A stretch of DNA of 64,000 nucleotides from Sphaerotilus mobilis. GTDB taxonomy: Bacteria; Pseudomonadota; Gammaproteobacteria; Burkholderiales; Burkholderiaceae_C. The DNA lies in contig NZ_SGWV01000010.1 of assembly GCF_004216565.1 (NCBI RefSeq), positions 482,588 through 546,587 on the forward strand, given 5' to 3'. This document shows positions 24,943-34,444 of this stretch, piece after piece; the stretch's first letter is position 1, and every line of letters starts with the position of its first letter. The notes beneath the pieces are model-generated. The model made no database searches, was not told the DNA's origin, and saw only the letters and a program-made list of their open reading frames with translations. The translations under genes and the position numbers were made by a program.

Positions 24943-25683
24943 TCACTCCGCCGTCTTGAGCGCCGCGCTGCGCGGCTCGTTTTCGCCGACCAGTCGCAGG
25001 CGGGCGTAGCGCTTGCGGGTGGAGGGGTGGGTGGGCGTGTCGCCCAGGTTGGGGACGACCTGCAGGGCGGCGAGCACGCTGTCCATGCCGTGGCCGAGGC
25101 TGCGCAGGATCTGCCAGGCGTGGGCGTCGGCGGCGTATTCATGGCCGTGCACCAGGGCGGAGGCCTCGCGGCCAAGTTGCGGCGCGATCGCGTCGGTCAG
25201 GTCTTGGCGGACCTCGCCGGGGATCAGGCGGCCGTAAAGCTCGCACAGCTCACCCCAGTGGCCCATGGCGGCATGGCCGATCTCGTGGGCCAGGATGAAC
25301 AGCCGTTCGCCCTCGGGCAACACCGCCACGCTGGCGCTGACGACCAGCACATGGCCGCCCAGGATCTCGGCATGGAAGGGTCCGTCGACCACCAGCAGGT
25401 CGATGGCGGGCTTCACCGCCATCTGGCCGAGGATGCGATCGACATCGGCCTGGATGCCAGCGCTGAGGTGGGCATCGACCCGGTGGCGGGACAGTTCGGC
25501 CAGACGCTGCTGCGCCGAACGGTCCAGCACCTCGCGGATGGGCGGACGATCCCCGGTCGTCGCGCCCGCTGCCGGGTCGGCCGCGACCGGGGTCAGGGAC
25601 AGCAGCGACAGCCACAGCGCCAGCAAGCCCTGCACAGTCAGCCGCCAGCGGCTGGTGCGATCGGCGGGGATGACGTGCGGCAT
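24943..25683 (-). CDS. M48-family zinc metallopeptidase
   Basis: This 246-residue protein has a signal peptide or anchor (VQGLLALWLSLLSLTPVAA) and the zinc-binding HEIGH motif in FILAHEIGHAAMGHW. The third ligand Glu lies in HGHEYAADAHAW. The C-terminal THPSTRKRYARL is typical of M48 peptidases of the BepA/Oma1 class, which act on misfolded outer-membrane proteins. The ATG at 25683 has CAGGAG upstream. It precedes the DUF2946-like gene by 100 bp on the same strand and is probably an independent unit. Confidence 0.85.
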   Translation of the reverse strand: MPHVIPADRTSRWRLTVQGLLALWLSLLSLTPVAADPAAGATTGDRPPIREVLDRSAQQRLAELSRHRVDAHLSAGIQADVDRILGQMAVKPAIDLLVVDGPFHAEILGGHVLVVSASVAVLPEGERLFILAHEIGHAAMGHWGELCELYGRLIPGEVRQDLTDAIAPQLGREASALVHGHEYAADAHAWQILRSLGHGMDSVLAALQVVPNLGDTPTHPSTRKRYARLRLVGENEPRSAALKTAE

Positions 25684-25887
25684 GGTCGGGCTCCTGGCGA
25701 GGGATGGGGCGATCAGGTCCACGGCCCGGAAGCCGCAGGTGCCAGCATGAAGCCAGACCCGCTGCGCAGCACCGCCGAGGCGTGACATCCGGGCGGCTCG
25801 CGTCAACTACGCACGAGAACCTTGCCGGACATCACGCCGGGTAACGCAGCAAGACTGGGGCTATGCCGGCGTCAACCCGTCGGGCGA

Positions 25888-27429
25888 TCAGCCGCCCAAG
25901 GCCTTCCACAGCGCGACCCGGTTGAGCTGCTCGGCCAGCCGGGTCTGCAGCAGCGCCTGTTCGGCCTGCAGCAGGCTGCGCTGGGCGTCCAGCCGGTCCA
26001 GCTCGCTGGCGGCACCGGCGCGCACCCGCAGGTCGGTCAGGCGGGCGATCTCGCGGGCGCTGGCCGACTGCTCGGCCTGGGCCTCGCGCTGGGCCCGCCA
26101 GGTCGACAGGCCGTCGAGCGCGTCGGCGGTGTCCTTGAAGGCGGCCTGGATGGCGCGCTCGTACTGGGCGACCGCGATGTCGCGGCCCACGGTCGTGGCG
26201 TTGACATTGGCCTGGTTGCGGCCGGCGTCGAAGATCGTCATCAGCGCCTGCGCACCCAGCGTCCAGGCGAAGTTGCCGCCCTGGAACAGGCCGCTGAACT
26301 GGCTGGACGCCTGGCCGGCGCTGCCGGTCAGGGTGATGCGCGGGAACATCGCCGCGCGGGCTGCGCCGATGTTGGCGTTGGCGGCTTCGAGCTGGCGTTC
26401 GGCCTGCACCACGTCGGGGCGGCGCAGCAGCACGCTGGCGTCGAGTCCGGCCGGGACATCGGCCAGCACGCCCGCCAGCGGATCGTCGGCCAGCACGGCG
26501 GCGGTCGTGTCGACGGCTGCCGTGTTGGCGTTGGGGGCCGTCGCGGCGGGCGGTGGCGGCGGCAGGCCGGGGACCGCATCGGCGGCCGGCTGGCTGCCGG
26601 TCAGCAGGGACAGCGTCGACAGGTTCTGGGCCCGCTGGCGCAGGGCCTGCTGCAAGGCGACACGCGATTGCGACACGAGGTTGAGGTTGCCCTGCAGCGC
26701 CAGCACGGACGTGGCGCCCGCCTTGACCTGCAACTGCGTCAGCGCGAGGGTCTGCTCGCGGCTGGCCAGGCTGCGCTGGGCCAGGTCAATCGCCTGCCGG
26801 TCGGCCAGCAGCGCCAGCCAGGTCTGGGTGACGGCCGCGACGATGCTCAGCTCGGCGCTGCGACGGCCGGCTTCGGTGGCCAGCAGCTGCGAGCGCGCTG
26901 CGTCGTTGAGGGTGCGGATGCGGCCGAGGAAGTCGATTTCCCAGCTCGCCAGCTGCAGGCCGGCGGTGTAACTCTGGGCCTGGTTGCCGGTGGCCGGGTT
27001 GGGCGACGAATTGGCCGTCACGCCCGCACCGATCGTCGGGTAGCGGTCAGCCAGCGAGACATCAAGCTGGGCCCGGGCACGCTCGACGTTGAGGGCGGCC
27101 ACGCGCAGGTCGCGGTTGTGGGCCAGTGCGGCCTCGACCTGACGGCGCAGACCGGTGTCGCGCACCCAGTCGCCCCAGGCCAGCGGCTCGGCCGGGGCCG
27201 ATGCGGGCAAGGCGGCGGCCGCCGCAGCGGCATCGGAGGCCGCCGCCGCCGTGGGCAGCACGAACTGCGCGGGCACCGGCGCGGCCGGGCGTTGGTAGGT
27301 CGGCGCCAGGTCGGCGCAACCGGTCAGCAAGGTGACGGCCACGGCCAGTGTCAGCGGGCGCAGCAGGAGGATGGAGTCTTCACGCATCGTCGTCTTCGTC
27401 GTCATGCGGGTTCGGAGGTGAGCGGTCAT
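25888..27429 (-). CDS. outer-membrane efflux lipoprotein (OprM/NodT family)
   Basis: This 513-residue protein is the outer-membrane channel of a tripartite RND pump. The lipobox TLLTGC gives a lipidated Cys after a short leader. The mature part begins CADLAPTYQRPAAPVP, typical of OprM/NodT proteins. Two outer-membrane-factor repeats follow, with ADRYPTIGAG, SWEIDFLGRIRTL, RRPDVVQAERQLEAANANIG and AYKDT-like FKDTADALDGL. A low-complexity Pro/Ala insert lies near residue 310. The ATG at 27429 was preferred because GGGAAG is upstream and it lies 1 nt after the pump gene's stop. Confidence 0.9.
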   Translation of the reverse strand: MTAHLRTRMTTKTTMREDSILLLRPLTLAVAVTLLTGCADLAPTYQRPAAPVPAQFVLPTAAAASDAAAAAAALPASAPAEPLAWGDWVRDTGLRRQVEAALAHNRDLRVAALNVERARAQLDVSLADRYPTIGAGVTANSSPNPATGNQAQSYTAGLQLASWEIDFLGRIRTLNDAARSQLLATEAGRRSAELSIVAAVTQTWLALLADRQAIDLAQRSLASREQTLALTQLQVKAGATSVLALQGNLNLVSQSRVALQQALRQRAQNLSTLSLLTGSQPAADAVPGLPPPPPAATAPNANTAAVDTTAAVLADDPLAGVLADVPAGLDASVLLRRPDVVQAERQLEAANANIGAARAAMFPRITLTGSAGQASSQFSGLFQGGNFAWTLGAQALMTIFDAGRNQANVNATTVGRDIAVAQYERAIQAAFKDTADALDGLSTWRAQREAQAEQSASAREIARLTDLRVRAGAASELDRLDAQRSLLQAEQALLQTRLAEQLNRVALWKALGG

Positions 27430-27430
27430 G

Positions 27431-30400
27431 TCAGTGCTTCCCGCCCAGGGCTTCAGCGGTGGCCGCGTCAGACGCGGGCGAGGCGATGGTGCCACCGAGG
27501 TGGACCAGTCGCGCGCCCGGGAACAGGCGGCGCACGACCACGAAGAACACCGGCACCAGGAAGACCGCCAGCACGGTGGCCGTGATCATGCCGCCCATCA
27601 CGCCGGTGCCGATGGCACGCTGGCTGGCCGAGCCCGCGCCGCTGGCGATCGCCAGCGGGAGCACGCCCAGGATGAAGGCGAAGGACGTCATCACGATCGG
27701 CCGGAAACGCAGGTGGCAGGCCTCCAGCGTGGCTTCGAGCAGGCCCTTGCCCTCGGCCTGCAGGTCCTTGGCGAACTCGATGATCAGGATCGCGTTCTTG
27801 GCCGACAGGCCGATGATGGTGATCAGGCCGACCTTGAAGTAGACGTCGTTGGGCATGCCGCGCAGCCACACGCCGGTCAGCGAACCCAGCACGCCCAGCG
27901 GCACGACCAGCAGCACGGCCACCGGGATGCTCCAGCTCTCGTAGAGGGCCGACAGGCAGAGGAAGACCGCCAGCATCGAGAAGGCCAGCAGGATCATGGC
28001 CTGCGAGCCCGAGAGCTTCTCCTCGCGCGACTGGCCGGTCCACTCGTAGCCGAAGCCCGGCGGCAGCTGACCGGCCAGGCGCTCCATCTCGGCCATGGCC
28101 TCGCCGGTGCTGTAGCCGGGCGCCGCGTCGCCGCCCATCTTCATCGCCGGGTAGCCGTTGTAGCGCACCGTCTGGACCGGTCCGGTGACCCAGCGGGTCG
28201 ACGCGAACGAGGCCATCGGCACCTGCTGGCCGCGGTTGTTCGGCACGTTGAGCTTGAGCAGGTCGTCGGGCTGCATGCGGGACTTCGCGTCGGCCTGCAC
28301 GATCACGCGCTGCAGGCGGCCGGCGTTGGGGAAGTCGTTGACATAGGCCGAGCCGAAGGCGGTCGCCAGCACGCTGGCGATGCTGTCGTAGGACACGCCC
28401 AGCGCGGCGGCACGTTCGCGGTCGATGTCGAGCTTGACCTGCGGCGCGTCCTCCAGCCCGTCGGGCCGCACGCCCGCCAGCACCTTGCTCTGGCGCGCCA
28501 TGCCCAGCAGCTGGTTGCGCGCGGCGACCAGGGCGTCATGGCCCTGTCCGCTGCGGTCCTGCAGGCGGAAGTTGAAGCCGGTGGCGGTGCCCAGCTCAGG
28601 GATGGGCGGCGGCGACAAGGGGAAGATGAAGGCATCGCGGATGCCCATCAGCGCCCCGAAGGCGCGCCCGGCCAGCGCCTGGGCCGAGTGCTGCGGGCCC
28701 TGGCGTTCCTTCCAGTCCTTCAGCGGCACGAAGGCGATGGCCGCGTTCTGGCCGGCACCGGAGAAGCTGAAGCCGACCACGCCCACGACCTTGTCGACCT
28801 CCGGCTGGGCGAGGAAGAAACCCTCGACCTGGCTCATCACCGCCTCGGTCCGGTGCACCGTCGCACCTGGCGGCAGTTGCACGTTGACGATCAGGTAGCC
28901 CTGGTCCTCGTTGGGCAGGAAGGACGTCGGCAGGCTCTTGTAGAGCCAGGCCACGCCCAGCAGCACGGCACCGTAGATCAGCAGGTAGCGGCCGGCCTTG
29001 CGGATGATGCGGGCGACCAGCGCCTCGTAGCCGTGGGTCGTGCGCTTGAAGGCGCGGTTGAACCAGCCGAACGGGCCGCGACGCTCGTGGTGGCCGCTCG
29101 GAATCGGCTTGAGCAGCGTCGCGCACAGGGCCGGCGTCAGCGTCAGTGCCATCAGCGCCGAGAACAGCATCGACGACACCATCGCCACCGAGAACTGGCG
29201 GTAGATGTTGCCCACCGATCCGGCGAAGAAGGCCATGGGCACGAAGACGCTGACCAGCACCACGGTGATGCCGATGATCGCGCCGGTGATCTGGCCCATC
29301 GCCTTGCGCGTGGCCTCGACCGGCGAGAGGCCTTCCTCGGCCATGATGCGTTCGACGTTCTCGACCACCACGATGGCGTCGTCGACCAGGATGCCGATGG
29401 CCAGCACCATGCCGAACAGCGTCAGCACGTTGATCGAGTAGCCCATCGTCAGCATGACGGCGAAGGTGCCCATCAGGGCGATCGGCACGACGATGGTCGG
29501 GATCAGCGTGTAGCGGATGTTCTGCAGGAACACGAACATCACGATGAAGACCAGCGCGACGGCTTCCAGCAGCGTCACCACGACCTGCTGGATCGAGATG
29601 CTGACGAACTTCGACGTGTCGTAGGGCACCTCGTAGGCCACGCCCTGCGGGAAGAACTTCTGCAGCTCGGCCATGCGGGCCTTGATGGCCGCAGCGGTCG
29701 CCACCGCGTTGCCGGTCGGCGAGAGCTGGATGCCGATGCCGGTCGACGGCTTGCCGTTCAGGCGCGAGGACGTGGCGTAGCTGGCGCCGCCCAGCTCGAT
29801 GCGGGCGACATCCTTGAGCCGCACGGTCGAGCCGTCGGCATTGGCGCGCAGCAGCACCTGGCCGAACTCGGCCGTCGAGGTGAACTGGCCGGCCACCGAG
29901 ACGGTGGCGTAGACCGTCTGGTCCTTCGGGTTGGGTGTGCCACCGACCGAACCGGCCGAGACCTGGATGTTCTGCGCGCGGATCGCGGCCACCACGTCGG
30001 CCGAACTCAGGCCATAGGACAGCAGCTTGGGCGGGTCGATCCAGACGCGCATCGCGCGTTCGGTGCCGAACAGCTGGGCCTGGCCGACACCGGCGATGCG
30101 CAGCAGCTCGGGCTGGATGTTGCGCGCCGCGTAGTCGCCCAGCGCGGCCGGGTCATAGGCCGGGTTGGTCGACGTCAGCGAGACGAACAGCAGGAAGTTC
30201 GCCCGCGCCTTGTCGACCCGCACGCCCTGCTGGACCACGGCGGTGGGCAGGCGTGGCGTGGCGCGGCTGAGGCGGTTCTGGACCTCGATCTGGGCGATCG
30301 AGACATCCGTGCCGGGCTCGAAGGTGACGGTGATCTGGCCGCTGCCGTTGGCGTCGGCGCTCGATTCCATGTAGATCAGGCCGGGCGCGCCGTTGAGCTC

Positions 30401-30604
30401 CTGCTCGATGACGGCCAGCACGCTGTCTTCGAGCACCTGGGCCGATGCGCCCGGGTAGGCCGTGTTGATGACGATGGCGGGCGGCGCCACCGTCGGGTAC
30501 TGCGCCACCGGCAGGCGGGTGATCGCCGCCGCACCCAGCACCAGGATGAACAGCGCGATGACCCACGCAAAGATGGGTCGGTCGATGAAGAACTTCGAGT
30601 TCAT
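27431..30604 (-). CDS. RND multidrug efflux transporter permease (HAE1/AcrB type)
   Basis: This 1057-residue protein is a full-length proton-driven efflux pump. It begins NSKFFIDRPIFAWVIALFI and contains the two sets of membrane helices and two large periplasmic loops of the AcrB/MexB class. Recognisable segments are PGASAQVLEDSVLAVIEQ, GMVLAIGILVDDAIVVVENV (with the proton-relay Asp pair), LPNEDQGYL, and near the end SFAFILGVLPLAIASGAG. Length matches AcrB. The adaptor gene lies 15 nt upstream and the channel gene 1 nt downstream, so it forms one operon. Substrates cannot be told from sequence. Confidence 0.95.
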   Translation of the reverse strand: MNSKFFIDRPIFAWVIALFILVLGAAAITRLPVAQYPTVAPPAIVINTAYPGASAQVLEDSVLAVIEQELNGAPGLIYMESSADANGSGQITVTFEPGTDVSIAQIEVQNRLSRATPRLPTAVVQQGVRVDKARANFLLFVSLTSTNPAYDPAALGDYAARNIQPELLRIAGVGQAQLFGTERAMRVWIDPPKLLSYGLSSADVVAAIRAQNIQVSAGSVGGTPNPKDQTVYATVSVAGQFTSTAEFGQVLLRANADGSTVRLKDVARIELGGASYATSSRLNGKPSTGIGIQLSPTGNAVATAAAIKARMAELQKFFPQGVAYEVPYDTSKFVSISIQQVVVTLLEAVALVFIVMFVFLQNIRYTLIPTIVVPIALMGTFAVMLTMGYSINVLTLFGMVLAIGILVDDAIVVVENVERIMAEEGLSPVEATRKAMGQITGAIIGITVVLVSVFVPMAFFAGSVGNIYRQFSVAMVSSMLFSALMALTLTPALCATLLKPIPSGHHERRGPFGWFNRAFKRTTHGYEALVARIIRKAGRYLLIYGAVLLGVAWLYKSLPTSFLPNEDQGYLIVNVQLPPGATVHRTEAVMSQVEGFFLAQPEVDKVVGVVGFSFSGAGQNAAIAFVPLKDWKERQGPQHSAQALAGRAFGALMGIRDAFIFPLSPPPIPELGTATGFNFRLQDRSGQGHDALVAARNQLLGMARQSKVLAGVRPDGLEDAPQVKLDIDRERAAALGVSYDSIASVLATAFGSAYVNDFPNAGRLQRVIVQADAKSRMQPDDLLKLNVPNNRGQQVPMASFASTRWVTGPVQTVRYNGYPAMKMGGDAAPGYSTGEAMAEMERLAGQLPPGFGYEWTGQSREEKLSGSQAMILLAFSMLAVFLCLSALYESWSIPVAVLLVVPLGVLGSLTGVWLRGMPNDVYFKVGLITIIGLSAKNAILIIEFAKDLQAEGKGLLEATLEACHLRFRPIVMTSFAFILGVLPLAIASGAGSASQRAIGTGVMGGMITATVLAVFLVPVFFVVVRRLFPGARLVHLGGTIASPASDAATAEALGGKH

Positions 30605-30619
30605 GCGTCGGCTTTCGGG

Positions 30620-31873
30620 TCAGCGGGCCGAAGCGGCCGAGGCCGGCGCGGCAGCGGCCGAAGCCGCCGGGGCGCCCGCAGCAGGCCGCGCGCCACCGGG
30701 CGTCCACGGCACCGGCGTCACCGGGGTGTTCGGGCGCATCTTCTGGAAGCCGTCGACGATGACCTGCTCGCCGGCCTTCAGGCCGTCCAGCACGACCCAG
30801 TTCTGGCCGTTCGCGCCACCGATCTTGACCGGCCGTGGCGCGGGCATGTTGCCCTCGCCGACCACCATCAGCACGTCGGTCCCACCAGAGCCACCGCGTG
30901 TGACCGCCTGCTGCGGCACCAGGATGCCGCCGTCGGCGCGGGCCTGGGCCAGCCGCACCTTCACGTACAGGCCGGGCAAGAGCAGGCCGTCGGGGTTGGG
31001 CACCTCGGCGCGCAGCGTGACCTGACCGGTGCCGGCGTCAACGCTGAGGTCGGAGAACAGCAGCTTGCCCGGTCGCGGGTAGACGCTGCCGTCGTCCAGC
31101 ACCAGCTTCACCTCGGCACCGGCACCGCCGACGCGCTTGAACTGGCCGGCCTCGAAGGCGCGGCGCAGGCGCATCGCCTCGCTGGCTGACTGGGTGAAGT
31201 TGACGTACATCGTGCGGGTCTGCTGGATGGTGGCCAGCAGCGTCGCATCGCCCTGGCCGACCAGCGCACCCTCATTGACCTGGGCGCGGCCGATGAAGCC
31301 CGCGATCGGTGCCTGCACCGAGGCGTGGCCGAGGTTGATGCGGGCGGTGGTCAGCGCCGCGCGGGCGGCGGCCAGATCGGCCTGGGCCAGCTTGAGCGCG
31401 TTCTGGTTGACGACCCATTCGGCATCGCTGACGACCTGGGCGGCGGCCAGCGGCCGGTTGCGCTGGACCACCGACTCGGCCTGCGCCACGCCAGCCTCGG
31501 CCCGCGCGACGTTGGCCTGGGCGCTCTCGACGGCCGCACGGAAAGGCGCCGGATCGATCTCGAACAGCGGCTGGCCGGCCTTCACCAGGCTGCCTTCGGT
31601 GTACAGGCGTTTCTGGACGATGCCGGGGATGCGGGCACGGACCTGCGCGGTGCGCCAGGCTTCGAGCCGGCCGGGCAGTTCGGTCAGCAGCTCGACATCG
31701 GCCGGCTCGACCGTCACCACGCCAACCGACGGCGGCGGCGGCATGCCACCCGGCCCACCCGGACCGGCGGCGGACCCGCCACCACAGGCGGCGAGGGTCA
31801 GCAGAAAAGCCAGCGCCGCAGCGGCAAGGCCGGTGCGGCGCAGAGGGAAGGGGCTCAGGAAGGGGTCGGTCAT
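30620..31873 (-). CDS. RND efflux periplasmic adaptor (AcrA/MexA type)
   Basis: This 417-residue membrane-fusion protein bridges pump and channel. The lipobox LTLAAC is followed by a Gly/Pro-rich linker. The barrel-sandwich hybrid starts ELPGRLEAWRTAQVRARIPG; the alpha-helical hairpin follows (QAESVVQRNRPLA); the beta-barrel contains LRAEVPNPDGLLLPGLYVKV. The C-terminus is a ~25-residue Ala/Pro-rich tail. It is first in the operon, and no TetR or MarR repressor is adjacent, so the regulator must be elsewhere. About 420 bp separate it from the divergent EF-G-like gene. Confidence 0.93.
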   Translation of the reverse strand: MTDPFLSPFPLRRTGLAAAALAFLLTLAACGGGSAAGPGGPGGMPPPPSVGVVTVEPADVELLTELPGRLEAWRTAQVRARIPGIVQKRLYTEGSLVKAGQPLFEIDPAPFRAAVESAQANVARAEAGVAQAESVVQRNRPLAAAQVVSDAEWVVNQNALKLAQADLAAARAALTTARINLGHASVQAPIAGFIGRAQVNEGALVGQGDATLLATIQQTRTMYVNFTQSASEAMRLRRAFEAGQFKRVGGAGAEVKLVLDDGSVYPRPGKLLFSDLSVDAGTGQVTLRAEVPNPDGLLLPGLYVKVRLAQARADGGILVPQQAVTRGGSGGTDVLMVVGEGNMPAPRPVKIGGANGQNWVVLDGLKAGEQVIVDGFQKMRPNTPVTPVPWTPGGARPAAGAPAASAAAAPASAASAR

Positions 31874-32293
31874 GGCAGAGGATCGATCAACGTCAGGTTC
31901 TGCCCGGGGAGCGCACGCTGGCGGCGGCTGGCGCGGCGGTCGGCGGGATCGTGGGGAAGGCTGCGGCTGGCTGGGTGAACCGCGCCATCGGGGTCAGCCC
32001 CCGGGGTCTGAACCCACCTGCAACCGGTCGGCTGGCGACGGGACAGAACTGGGACAAACCCGAGCCGCGCAGTCTAGCGGCCGTTCACTTTCTGTGCTGA
32101 ATGGCACAGGTCGACACGGTTTCCGGATCTGTGAACACGATCGTCGGCCGTGGCTCGCGCGCTCGCCCGGGGCCCACCGATCCGTGCAAGGCCACAGCTT
32201 GTGACCCGCCCCTGATCGGCGTAGGCTGGACCGACGATCCACCCCACAAGGCGCCCGCCGCAAACGGTGGCCGGGTGCGAAGGAGACTGACTC
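31874..32293. promoter_or_regulatory. divergent intergenic region, efflux operon and EF-G-like gene
   Basis: A 420-bp gap that must hold promoters for both the efflux operon (minus) and the EF-G-like gene (plus). No open frame in it looks like a gene and no confident promoter, operator or hairpin was assigned. AAGGAGA lies about 8 nt before the EF-G-like ATG. Confidence 0.4.
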
Positions 32294-34423
32294 ATGTCGA
32301 GCCCAGCACAGGGCGGCCGCGCCGCCCAGCCTTCGAGTTCCACCCAGTCGTCGTCGACCCCGCAGGCCGCAGACGAAGCAGCGATCCACCGGATCCGCAC
32401 GCTGGCCCTGGTCGGTCCGGCCGCCTCGGGCAAGACCACCTTGAGCGAGGCGCTGCTGCAGGCCAGCGGCACGATCGGTGCGGCCGGCAACGTCGAGCGT
32501 GGCAGCACCGTCAGCGACTGGGATGTCATCGAGCGCCGCATGCAGCATTCGCTGCAGACCAGCGTGATGAACCTGCTGCATGGCGACGTGCGCGTCCACC
32601 TGCTGGACACGCCCGGCAATGCCGACTTCCTCGGCCAGTCGCTGCCGGCGCTGGAGGCGGTCGAGACCGCCGCCGTGCTGGTCAACGCGACGGCCGGCGT
32701 CGAGCCGATGGCGCGCCAGATGATGGCCTGGGCCGGCGAGCGTGGCCTGGACCGCCTCGTCATCGTCAACCGCATCGACGCGCCCGGCGTCAAGCCGGCC
32801 GACCTGCTGGCCGAGATCCAGGCCGCATTCGGCCGCGAGTGCCTGCCGCTGAACCTGCCGGCCAACGGGGGCCGCGAGGTGGTCGATTGCTGGTTCCGGC
32901 CCGAGGCCGAACCGGGCCACGAGGCCGACTTCTCCAGCGTCGCGGCCGCGCACCGGGCGCTGGTCGAACAGGTCGTCGAGGTGGACGCCGCCTTCGTCGA
33001 GCGCTACCTCGAAGAAGGCGATGTCGACGCCCGCGAGCTGCACGCGCCGCTGGAACAGGCGCTGCGCGAAGGGCATCTGATCCCGGTCGTGTTCGTGTCA
33101 GCCAAGACCGGCGCGGGCGTGGCCCAGTTGCTGGACGTGATCGCCCAGCTGCTGCCTGACCCGACCGAGGGCAACCTGCCCGACTTCCTGCGTGGCGAGG
33201 GCGAGTCGGCCACGCTGATGCACGCGGCGGTCGACCCGGCCGCCCATGTGCTGGCGCATGTCTTCAAGGTCGCGATCGACCCCTATGTCGGCAAGCTCGG
33301 CATCTTGCGCATCCACCAGGGCAGCATCACGCCCAACAGCCTGCTGGTGGTGGGCGACGCACGCAAGCCGTTCAAGGTCGGCCACCTCTTCATGCTGCAG
33401 GGCAAGGACCATGTCGAGGTGCAACGCGCCGGGCCGGGCGACATCGTCGCGGTCGCCAAGGTCGATGAGATCGCCTTCGACGCCGTGCTGCACGATGCGC
33501 CGGAGGATGACCACATCCACCTCAAGCCGCTGTCGTTCCCGCACCCGGTGCATGGCCTGGCGCTCAAGCCGCGCCGCCATGGCGACGAACAGCGCCTGGC
33601 CGAGGTGCTGGCCAAGCTGGCCGCCGAGGACCCCTGCCTGCGCATCGAGCAGGTCGCCAGCACACACGAGACCGTCGTCTACGGCTTGGGTGAGTTGCAC
33701 CTGCGCGTGCTGCTCGAACGCCTGCGCGAGACCTACCGGGTCGAGGTCGACACCGCCCCGCCACGCATCGCCTACCGCGAGACCCTGACGCGCACCGCGC
33801 AAGCGCAGTTCCGCCACAAGAAGCAGACCGGCGGGGCCGGCCAGTTTGGCGAGGTCCACCTGCAGGTCGACCCGCTGCCACGCGGCGCGGGCTTCGAGTT
33901 CGTCGACTTGGTCAAGGGCGGGGCGATCCCGGGCGTCTACATCCCGGCGGTCGAAAAAGGCGTGCGGCTGGCGATGGAGGCCGGCGTGATCAGCGGGCAC
34001 CCGGTCGTCGACGTGCGCGTGACCGTGCTGGACGGCAAGCACCACAGCGTCGACAGCAAGGAGATCGCCTTCGTCACGGCCGCGAAGAAGGCCTTCGTCG
34101 CAGCCATGCGCGAGGCCGGCCCGGCGGTGCTGGAGCCGGTCGTGGACGTGGAGATCCACGCGCCCGAAGCGCTGATCGGCGACATCACCGGCGACCTGGC
34201 CAGCCGCCGTGGCGAGGTCCGCGGCACCGACACCCTGGGCGCTGGCCTGGCCTGCGTGCGGGCCCGCGCGCCGCAGTCCGAGTTGTCGGGCTACCAGCTG
34301 CGCCTGAACGCGCTGACCCGCGGCGCCGGCCGCTACACCCTCACCTACGCCCACCACGACCCGGTGCCGCCGGCCGTGCAGGCCGAGCTGATGAAGGGGT
34401 GGCAGTTGCGCGACGACGACTGA
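32294..34423 (+). CDS. elongation factor G-like GTPase
   Basis: This 709-residue protein is an EF-G paralogue of the elongation factor G-like (FusA2-type) class. GTPase motifs are GPAASGKTT (G1), DTPGNADF (G3), NRID in place of NKxD (G4) and SAKTG (G5). EF-G domains II to V follow (HVFKVAIDPYVGKLGILRIH; GLGELHLRVLLERL; FRHKKQTGGAGQFGEVH). The first ~35 residues are an extra Ser/Gln-rich tail. Proteins of this class bind ribosomes, but several lack translocase activity and act in ribosome recycling or stress. Its gene stands apart from rpsL/rpsG/tuf, consistent with a paralogue. Confidence 0.87.
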   Translation: MSSPAQGGRAAQPSSSTQSSSTPQAADEAAIHRIRTLALVGPAASGKTTLSEALLQASGTIGAAGNVERGSTVSDWDVIERRMQHSLQTSVMNLLHGDVRVHLLDTPGNADFLGQSLPALEAVETAAVLVNATAGVEPMARQMMAWAGERGLDRLVIVNRIDAPGVKPADLLAEIQAAFGRECLPLNLPANGGREVVDCWFRPEAEPGHEADFSSVAAAHRALVEQVVEVDAAFVERYLEEGDVDARELHAPLEQALREGHLIPVVFVSAKTGAGVAQLLDVIAQLLPDPTEGNLPDFLRGEGESATLMHAAVDPAAHVLAHVFKVAIDPYVGKLGILRIHQGSITPNSLLVVGDARKPFKVGHLFMLQGKDHVEVQRAGPGDIVAVAKVDEIAFDAVLHDAPEDDHIHLKPLSFPHPVHGLALKPRRHGDEQRLAEVLAKLAAEDPCLRIEQVASTHETVVYGLGELHLRVLLERLRETYRVEVDTAPPRIAYRETLTRTAQAQFRHKKQTGGAGQFGEVHLQVDPLPRGAGFEFVDLVKGGAIPGVYIPAVEKGVRLAMEAGVISGHPVVDVRVTVLDGKHHSVDSKEIAFVTAAKKAFVAAMREAGPAVLEPVVDVEIHAPEALIGDITGDLASRRGEVRGTDTLGAGLACVRARAPQSELSGYQLRLNALTRGAGRYTLTYAHHDPVPPAVQAELMKGWQLRDDD

Positions 34424-34444
34424 GCGCCGGCGCCGGCGCGCTCA
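34421..34444. terminator. bidirectional hairpin containing both stop codons
   Basis: TGAGCGC (34421-34427) pairs with GCGCTCA (34438-34444) around a GC-rich palindromic centre. The left arm starts with the TGA stop of the EF-G-like gene and the right arm ends with the complement of the TGA stop of the cytochrome gene. With only 18 bp between the two convergent genes, this is the only terminator candidate for both. Confidence 0.55.

Noticed and set aside
27428-31189. Very long plus-strand open frame (about 1250 codons) opposite the RND efflux genes
   Set aside because: It mirrors the codon bias of the minus-strand pump and adaptor genes, has shadow composition rich in Arg, His, Gly and Asp, and matches no family. 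The same applies to long antisense frames at 2859-5267 and 7482-10109.
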